Source: Alphaproteobacteria bacterium
GTDB lineage: Bacteria > Pseudomonadota > Alphaproteobacteria > Sphingomonadales > Sphingomonadaceae
Direction of reading: 5' to 3'
Length of the DNA: 25,706 nucleotides
Assembly: GCA_018830415.1 (NCBI GenBank)
Contig: JAHJSJ010000068.1
Coordinates: 1-25,706 of the forward strand
Below the pieces are notes generated by a model, which made no database searches, had not been told where the DNA came from, and saw only the letters and a program-made list of their open reading frames with translations. The translations under genes were made by a program, and so were the position numbers. Each line of letters starts with the position of its first letter. Positions within the stretch are counted from its first letter, which is position 1. Positions 20,961 through 25,706 of the stretch are shown one piece after another.

Positions 20961-20990
20961 TTGATTGACTTTGCCCCGCCGGTAGCTAAT
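20961..20990 (+). promoter_or_regulatory. Candidate rplJ promoter
   Basis: TTGATT (20961-20966), overlapped by TTGACT (20965-20970), followed by GCTAAT (20985-20990) at 18 bases from the first box. It is just upstream of the structured leader. No stronger promoter is visible in this interval. Confidence 0.35.
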
Positions 20991-21000
20991 GGCCCCGCCC

Positions 21001-21074
21001 GACCACTCCGGTGGTCATCCGTCCGAGACAGTTGGTGAAGGCAATCGGGCCTTCTTAATTTCCAGCCTAGACGG
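21001..21074 (+). ncRNA. L10-type (rplJ) autoregulatory leader structure
   Basis: A hairpin GACCAC-tccg-GTGGTC (21001-21016) is followed by an outer stem CCGTC (21019-21023)/GACGG (21070-21074), an inner pair TTGG/CCAG and a perfect hairpin GAAGGC-aatcgg-GCCTTC (21037-21054). The asymmetric GAGACAG bulge on the 5' side resembles a kink-turn as in leaders bound by L10-L7/L12. Such leaders let excess L10 complex block translation of rplJL. Assignment is from structure and position. Confidence 0.6.
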
Positions 21075-21278
21075 GGAAACGAGATTCCGGCGATTTTGCG
21101 CAAGCAATCGCCCGCGTGCTGGCCGTGATGCTGGCGCACACCCTCCTTCCCTTTCGACGGACTCGCCCGTGTTCGGAGCCTCGGCCCCGCGCGCGGACAA
21201 ACCCCCGCCTTCGCGGGGGCAAGCTGTAGCCGGTCGTTCGGGAGCCATCCTGCGCGGCCATTAGTGAAGGAGTATGGC
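21075..21278 (+). other. Remainder of rplJ leader with a REP-like hairpin
   Basis: About 200 bases with no supported gene, including the hairpin CCCCCGC (21202-21208) cttc GCGGGGG (21213-21219), the same unit as the pair at 20858-20933. The hairpin has no T-run after it. A weak minus-strand frame exists in this stretch but shows no homology I recognise. The rplJ ribosome binding site AAGGAG lies at 21267-21272. Confidence 0.55.
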
Positions 21279-21791
21279 ATGGATCGTTCGCAGAAAGCCG
21301 ACGCGGTTGCCCAGCTCAATGCGGTCTTCAACGAGGTTGCCGTGGTGGTTGTCACCCGTAACCTCGGCATGACGGTGGCCCAGTCCACCGCCCTGCGCCT
21401 GAAGATGCGCGATGCTGGCGCCACCTACAAGGTTGCGAAGAACCGTCTCGCCAATCTCGCCCTTGAAAACACCGACTATGTCGGGCTTGGTGACATGCTC
21501 ACCGGCCCGGTCGGGCTGGCCTGGTCGACTGACCCGGTCGCGGCTGCCAAGGCCGCTGTCGAATTCGCCAAAACGAACGACAAGCTTGAAATCGTCGGCG
21601 GTTCGATGGGTTCGGTGGTGCTCGATGAAGCCGGGATCAAGGCGCTTGCCTCGATGCCGAGCCTCGACGAGCTGCGCGCCAAGCTCATCGGTCTGGTCAA
21701 CGCCCCGGCGACGAAAATCGCCCAGGTCGTTACCGCGCCCGCCGCGAAGGTCGCCCGTGTTTTCGCCGCTTACGCGGACAAGGCAGCCTAA
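21279..21791 (+). CDS. rplJ: Ribosomal protein L10 (uL10)
   Basis: L10 anchors the L7/L12 stalk dimers to 23S rRNA of the large subunit. 170 residues, starting MDRSQKADAVAQLNAVF. The conserved RNA-binding part includes LRLKMRDAGATYKVAKNRLA and the C-terminal helix that binds L7/L12 ends in ARVFAAYADKAA. The ATG at 21279 has AAGGAG with a 6-base gap; the in-frame GTG at 21264 lies before that site and is not used. It is followed by rplL after 68 bases, on the plus strand, opposite to rpoBC. The structured leader upstream suggests autoregulation. Confidence 0.98.
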   Translation: MDRSQKADAVAQLNAVFNEVAVVVVTRNLGMTVAQSTALRLKMRDAGATYKVAKNRLANLALENTDYVGLGDMLTGPVGLAWSTDPVAAAKAAVEFAKTNDKLEIVGGSMGSVVLDEAGIKALASMPSLDELRAKLIGLVNAPATKIAQVVTAPAAKVARVFAAYADKAA

Positions 21792-21859
21792 GAGACGTTT
21801 TTCGTCAGACGAAACAATCTGGGGCGCTTTTGCCCCGCCACAATTTGGAGTGAACCATC

Positions 21860-22231
21860 ATGGCTGATATTGCCAAGCTTGTTGAAGAACTTTCGAAGCT
21901 GACCGTGCTTGAAGCGGCAGACCTTGCCAAGGCGCTCGAAGAAGCATGGGGCGTCAGCGCCGCTGCTGCGGTTGCGGTTGCAGCCGGCCCTGCCGCTGCG
22001 GCTGAAGCTGTCGAAGAGCAGACCGAATTCGACGTCATCCTGACCGGCGACGGCGGGAAGAAGATCCAGGTCATCAAGGAAGTCCGCGCCATCACTGGTC
22101 TGGGCCTGACCGAAGCCAAGACCCTCGTGGAATCGGCTCCGAAGGCGATCAAGGAAGGCATCAACAAGGCCGAAGCCGAAGACATCAAGGGCAAGATCGA
22201 AGCAGCCGGCGGCACCGTCGAGCTCAAGTAA
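21860..22231 (+). CDS. rplL: Ribosomal protein L7/L12 (bL12)
   Basis: 123 residues. The N-terminal dimerisation part (1-30, MADIAKLVEELSKLTVLEAA) is followed by an alanine-rich hinge (about 34-50) and the C-terminal factor-binding domain (about 55-123), with TEFDVILTGDGGKKIQVIKE and GLGLTEAKTLVE. It forms the mobile stalk that recruits translation GTPases. TTTGGAG precedes the start by 9 bases. The gene ends 47 bases before a strong terminator, so rplJL form a two-gene unit; rpoBC are not downstream as in the usual arrangement. Confidence 0.98.
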   Translation: MADIAKLVEELSKLTVLEAADLAKALEEAWGVSAAAAVAVAAGPAAAAEAVEEQTEFDVILTGDGGKKIQVIKEVRAITGLGLTEAKTLVESAPKAIKEGINKAEAEDIKGKIEAAGGTVELK

Positions 22232-22278
22232 GCTTGACCACAAGTTTTGCGGGTGTCTTGAAGCACTCGCAGATGGGA

Positions 22279-22309
22279 GGGCGGCGCCAGCGATGGTGCC
22301 GCCCTTTTT
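22279..22309 (+). terminator. Rho-independent terminator of rplJL
   Basis: GGGCGGCGCC (22279-22288) pairs with GGTGCCGCCC (22295-22304) with one G-T wobble, loop AGCGAT, followed by TTTTT (22305-22309). It lies 47 bases after rplL. Confidence 0.92.
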
Positions 22310-22415
22310 GCATCTCCACGGGCCTTTTCCGCCCTGCGCCCGCTTTGGTGCTTTCCCCGAATCGCGGCTGCGCCTATCCGGGCCGGCTTGCCTGTCGGTA
22401 GGCACCGGAACGATC

Positions 22416-23822
22416 ATGCAACAGGCCATACCCCTCCACACGCCCACTTGGGGCCAGGAACTGCGCGCGACGCTGGGGCTGGCGGGGCCGTTGGCGGCTG
22501 CCAATCTGCTGCAAATGCTGACCTATGCGGTCGACGTGATCTTCATCGCCCGGCTGGGTGAGGAGGAACTGGCAGGATCGGCGCTGGCGGTGTCGCTGTT
22601 CGGGCTGGTGCTGTGGGCGCTGACCGGATTGATCGGTGCAGTCGCGCCGCTGATTGCCGAATCGGTCGGCGCACGCGCGCCTGCGCTGCGCCCCGTGCGG
22701 CGCTCGGTGCGGATGGCTTTATGGCTGGCGGTGATCGCCGGGATTGGCGGGATGGGGCTGTGCCTGCTGCTCGATCCGATCATGCGTGTGTCGGGCCAGC
22801 AGGCGGGCATTATGGCGCTGGCCAACCAGTATAATAACGTGATCGTTTTCTCGATGGTCCCGATGCTGCTGGCGGCGGTGCTGCGCAATTTCGTCTCGGC
22901 GTTGGGCCGCCCTATCTTTGCCACCGCGATCACCGGGCTGGGCATTTTCGTCAACGCGCTGGCCAATTACGCCTTTATTTACGGCAATCTCGGCGCGCCG
23001 GAAATGGGCTTGGCCGGGGCCGCCGTGGCCACGATCATCACCGCGTTCTTCACGCTGGGCACCTATATTGCCGCGATCCGGTTTGACCGGCGGCTGCACC
23101 GCTATCACGTGTTGGGCAGGATCTGGTCGCCCGATTGGGCGCGGCTGAAGCAGATTGTCCGGATCGGCACCCCGATTGCGCTGACGATCACCGCCGAGGC
23201 AGGCATTTTCGGGGCAGCAGCGTTTCTGATGGGGCGGTTTGGCGCGGCAGAGCTGGCGGGGCATACCGTAGCGTTGCAACTGGCCGCGATGGCATTTCAG
23301 GTGCCGTTCGGGGTCGGTCAGGCTGCGGCCATCCGGGTCGGCTATTTCTATGGTGCGCGCGATCCGGTGGGCGTGGCGCGGGCTGGCTGGGTGGCGCTGG
23401 GGATCGGCACGGGTTTCATGGTGCTGACCGCGGGCGCGATGGTTGCATTCCCCGAATTGCTGCTGACGATCTATGTCGATCCCGCCGCGCCGGCCAATGC
23501 CGCGCTGGTTGGTTTCGCGCTGCAATACCTGGTGCTGGCGGCGATATTTCAGCTGGCGGACGGGGTGCAGGCGGTGGCGGCTGGCGCGCTCAGGGGCTTG
23601 CAGGATACCCGCGTGCCGATGTGGATCGCGATTTTCAGCTATTGGGTGCCGGGCATCGGCATGTCGGTCGGCCTCGGGTTCTTCACCCCGCTGGAAGGCA
23701 CCGGCGTGTGGATCGGGCTGGCCACCGGGCTGTTCTTTGCCGCCGCGCTGCTGATCTGGCGCTGGTATCGACGCGAAGCGCTGGGCCTGACATTGCGCAG
23801 GCTTACGCCGCAATCGTCCTGA
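22416..23822 (+). CDS. MATE-family multidrug efflux transporter
   Basis: 468 residues with about 12 membrane segments and a hydrophilic N-terminus of about 20 residues (MQQAIPLHTPTWGQELRATL). MATE proteins export cationic drugs or other toxic compounds using Na+ or H+ gradients. Typical points are LAGPLAAANLLQMLTYAVD near the start, RPIFATAITGLGIFVNALAN in the N-lobe, QVPFGVGQAAAIRVG in the C-lobe and QAVAAGALRGLQDTRVPM. Length matches NorM-type proteins. I chose ATG 22416 because the upstream frame covers the rplL terminator. The 3' end overlaps the converging MscS-type gene by 20 bases. Substrate cannot be read from the sequence. Confidence 0.93.
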   Translation: MQQAIPLHTPTWGQELRATLGLAGPLAAANLLQMLTYAVDVIFIARLGEEELAGSALAVSLFGLVLWALTGLIGAVAPLIAESVGARAPALRPVRRSVRMALWLAVIAGIGGMGLCLLLDPIMRVSGQQAGIMALANQYNNVIVFSMVPMLLAAVLRNFVSALGRPIFATAITGLGIFVNALANYAFIYGNLGAPEMGLAGAAVATIITAFFTLGTYIAAIRFDRRLHRYHVLGRIWSPDWARLKQIVRIGTPIALTITAEAGIFGAAAFLMGRFGAAELAGHTVALQLAAMAFQVPFGVGQAAAIRVGYFYGARDPVGVARAGWVALGIGTGFMVLTAGAMVAFPELLLTIYVDPAAPANAALVGFALQYLVLAAIFQLADGVQAVAAGALRGLQDTRVPMWIAIFSYWVPGIGMSVGLGFFTPLEGTGVWIGLATGLFFAAALLIWRWYRREALGLTLRRLTPQSS

Positions 23823-24657
23823 CTTCGCGTTGCGGGAACGGAATGGTGATGCCGACCTCGCCAAACCGGACTTTGGCAGCCTCGGTCAATGCCCACGACA
23901 GCGCGAGGTAATCATCGGTCGGGCACCACACCCGCATTCCGATGGTGACCCAGCTATCCGCCAGCGCCGATACAAACACCACCGGCTCAGGTTCTGCCAG
24001 GACGCGCTCGTCCGCGCTGGCCAACGCCAGCAATTCCGTGCGCGCCTGTTCGATATTGTCTGAATAGCCAATGCCGATCAGCAGTTCGAACCGGCGGGTC
24101 GGCATCCGGGTAAAGTTGACGATCGGCTTGTTCCACAATTCATTGTTGGGAACCATTACATACAGCCCGTCATACTGGAGGATTTCGGTGGTAAACAGGC
24201 CAATGCCCTGAACCGTGCCGGTGACGGTGCCCGCACTAATCGCCTCCCCCACCCGGAACGGCCGCTGGATCAGGATCATCACCCCCGCCGCGACATTGCT
24301 GAGCGTGCCTTGCAGTGCGAGGCCAACCGCCAGCGCCAGACCGCCAAGCGCGGCGATAATGCTGGTGGTCCGCACCCCAAACTGGGTCAGCACTGTAATT
24401 ATCAGCACCACCCACAGGGCATATTTGATGATGTTGCTGAGGAACTTTGCAACCGTCGGTTCAACCCGCCCGGAACGGATCAGCGCGCGGTCAGCCGCCT
24501 TTGACAGCAACCGGACAAGGATCACCCCGATCACCAATACCGCGATTGCCCCGACTAATTGCGGGATGCTTTCGCGCAGCCAGACCAGCGCCTGCGCGGC
24601 GATATCGAATTCGTTTGCGAGTTTCGCGTTGAGGTTGGCGAGCTTCGGACTGGTCAT
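23803..24657 (-). CDS. MscS-type small-conductance mechanosensitive channel
   Basis: 284 residues from ATG 24657 (MTSPKLANLNAK). Three membrane segments: about 32-50 (PQLVGAIAVLVIGVILVRLL), 75-92 (IIKYALWVVLIITVLTQF) and the pore-lining Gly/Ala-rich TM3, 103-131 (ALGGLALAVGLALQGTLSNV). A cytosolic beta domain follows with the conserved RPFRVGEAI, VPNNELWNKPIVNF and a C-terminal FGEVGITIPFPQR. Such channels release solutes on hypo-osmotic shock. The frame is open upstream to 24804, but relatives start near MTSPKLA; no strong ribosome binding site is visible. It converges with the MATE gene and overlaps its 3' end by 20 bases. Confidence 0.93.
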   Translation of the reverse strand: MTSPKLANLNAKLANEFDIAAQALVWLRESIPQLVGAIAVLVIGVILVRLLSKAADRALIRSGRVEPTVAKFLSNIIKYALWVVLIITVLTQFGVRTTSIIAALGGLALAVGLALQGTLSNVAAGVMILIQRPFRVGEAISAGTVTGTVQGIGLFTTEILQYDGLYVMVPNNELWNKPIVNFTRMPTRRFELLIGIGYSDNIEQARTELLALASADERVLAEPEPVVFVSALADSWVTIGMRVWCPTDDYLALSWALTEAAKVRFGEVGITIPFPQREVRTIAA

Positions 24658-24795
24658 CGGGGGAATGGCTCCATCGGATGGGCCGCGGCTTTGCGCGGGA
24701 TCGGTCGGGTTGCGGTGCCAGATAAACGACCGGGCCAGCGCTGACCACCCCGTGCGGCAAATCAACTGCGCCGTGAATTTTTTGCGGCTCAGCCC

Positions 24796-24823
24796 TTGAT
24801 TCATTCGCAGCCCACGACCAAAT
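24796..24823 (+). promoter_or_regulatory. Candidate groES promoter
   Basis: TTGATT (24796-24801) and CCAAAT (24818-24823) with a 16-base spacer, within a CCCTTGAT context that also resembles heat-shock sigma-32 promoters. It lies just upstream of the CIRCE element. No better promoter is visible in the 234 bases before groES. Confidence 0.4.
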
Positions 24824-24831
24824 GCGCCCCG

Positions 24832-24858
24832 TTGGCACTCTCAAGCGGAGAGTGCCAA
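24832..24858 (+). promoter_or_regulatory. CIRCE element (HrcA operator)
   Basis: TTGGCACTC (24832-24840), a 9-base spacer, and GAGTGCCAA (24850-24858) form a perfect inverted repeat. The CIRCE consensus is TTAGCACTC-N9-GAGTGCTAA; both arms differ at one symmetric position. HrcA represses groESL here until heat stress. It lies 33 bases before the groES start. Confidence 0.93.
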
Positions 24859-24891
24859 GATACCTCATTCATTCAAGGAAAGGTCATCATC

Positions 24892-25179
24892 ATGGCATTT
24901 CGTCCGCTGCACGACCGCGTTGTGGTCCGTCGCATCGAAGCCGACCAGAAAACCGCTGGCGGCATCATTATCCCCGATAGCGCTCAGGAAAAGCCGAGCG
25001 AAGGCGAAATCGTCGCCGTTGGCGAAGGCGCCCGTGACGAAGACGGCGACCGCATCCCGATGGATGTCAAGGCCGGCGACCGCGTGTTGTTCGGCAAGTG
25101 GTCGGGTACCGAAGTCAAGATCGACGGCGAAGACCTGCTGATCATGAAGGAAAGCGACATCATGGGGATCATCGGCTGA
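24892..25179 (+). CDS. groES: Co-chaperonin GroES (Cpn10)
   Basis: 95 residues from ATG 24892, preceded by AAGGAAAGG. MAFRPLHDRVVVRRIEADQK, the mobile loop TAGGIIIPDSAQEK that docks on GroEL at about 21-34, the roof-loop area with DEDGDRIPMDVKAGDRVLF, and a DLLIMKESDIMGII ending. It forms the heptameric lid of the GroEL chamber. It is the first gene of groESL under a CIRCE operator, 55 bases before groEL. Confidence 0.98.
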   Translation: MAFRPLHDRVVVRRIEADQKTAGGIIIPDSAQEKPSEGEIVAVGEGARDEDGDRIPMDVKAGDRVLFGKWSGTEVKIDGEDLLIMKESDIMGIIG

Positions 25180-25234
25180 TCGCCTGACCCCACAAGCTTT
25201 TCCTTTCCAAACAACCAATTTCAGGAGAAACAAT

Positions 25235-25706
25235 CATGGCTGCCAAGGACGTAAAGTTCGGCCGCGAAGCGCGCGAAGGCATTCTGCGCGGCGTCGATAT
25301 CCTCGCCAACGCCGTCAAGGTCACGCTCGGCCCCAAGGGTCGCAACGTCGTGATCGACAAGAGCTTCGGTGCCCCGCGCATCACCAAGGACGGCGTTACC
25401 GTCGCCAAGGAAATCGAGCTCAAGGACAAGTTCGAAAACATGGGCGCGCAGATGCTGCGCGAAGTCGCCAGCCGGGCGAATGATTCGGCTGGTGACGGCA
25501 CCACCACCGCCACCGTGCTCGCTCAGGCGATCGTTACCGAAGGCATGAAGTCGGTTGCTGCCGGCATGAACCCGATGGATCTGAAGCGCGGTATCGATCA
25601 GGCCGTTACCGCCGTGGTCGCCGATCTCAAGAAGCGCTCCAAGGACGTTTCGGGCAGCTCGGAAATCGCGCAGGTCGGGATCATCTCGGCCAATGGCGAC
25701 GTGGAA
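25235..25706 (+). CDS. groEL: Chaperonin GroEL (Cpn60), truncated by window end
   Basis: The first 157 residues of GroEL, a tetradecameric ATP-dependent folding chamber normally about 545 residues. The ATG at 25235 follows CAGGAG. The equatorial ATP-binding motifs are intact: TLGPKGRNVV (30-39), KDGVTVAKEI (51-60) and GDGTTTATVL (86-95, with the catalytic Asp87). The reading frame is open to the window edge and the rest is not visible. Confidence 0.98.

Noticed and set aside
22719..23864. Arg/His/Gln-rich 381-residue minus frame opposite the MATE gene
   Set aside because: Antisense shadow with no start signal; the MATE frame has clear membrane segments and motifs.
23135..23911. Gly/Arg-rich 258-residue plus frame inside the MATE gene
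   Set aside because: It overlaps the MATE coding sequence in another frame and has the glycine/arginine composition typical of a shadow frame.
24832..24858. CIRCE arms differing from consensus as a new operator
   Set aside because: The single symmetric A-to-G change keeps the perfect inverted repeat with a 9-base spacer, well within the known variation of HrcA sites.

Overview
The window looks like chromosomal DNA of a GC-rich alphaproteobacterium, most likely of the order Sphingomonadales (Sphingomonadaceae or Erythrobacteraceae). The basis is the RpoB, RpoC, L10, L7/L12 and GroES/EL sequences, the DUF2975-XRE pair, and a Ti-type traC/traD/traA set followed by a DUF6118-like gene. This placement is recognition from memory, not a database search.

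Left region (1 to about 8640) is accessory DNA. It opens with an internally deleted IS5-type transposase remnant and a leftward-facing head of a P4-type tyrosine integrase. A genomic island of about 7.9 kb follows, bounded by a 16-bp perfect direct repeat (692-707 and 8617-8632). The right copy is the 3' end of a tRNA-Leu(CAG) gene. Inside are a second truncated integrase head, a 5'-truncated orphan ORF, an AbiEi/AbiEii abortive-infection toxin-antitoxin pair, an unrecognised HEPN-like protein with four tandem zinc ribbons, divergent traD-traC, a candidate MOBQ-type oriT, a traA relaxase-helicase gene with an internal deletion and frame change, and a DUF6118-like membrane protein. The island looks like a formerly mobilizable defence-carrying element that is now fixed, because both integrase and relaxase are broken.

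Core region (8617 to 25706) is housekeeping. The minus strand carries rpoB-rpoC, a terminator, a DUF6628-like gene, gltX and tRNA-Leu. The plus strand carries a small operon (43-aa membrane peptide, DUF2975 membrane protein, XRE regulator), then rplJ-rplL with a structured L10-type leader and a strong terminator, then a MATE transporter gene that overlaps a convergent mscS-type gene. At the right edge groES and the start of groEL follow a CIRCE element. The usual rplJL-rpoBC cluster is split: rplJL and rpoBC are divergent, with the DUF2975/XRE cassette and palindromic REP-like repeats between them.

The most interesting candidates are the HEPN-zinc-ribbon gene beside abiE, the candidate oriT between traC and traA, and the AT-rich dyad that controls the space between the divergent rpoB and peptide/DUF2975/XRE promoters.
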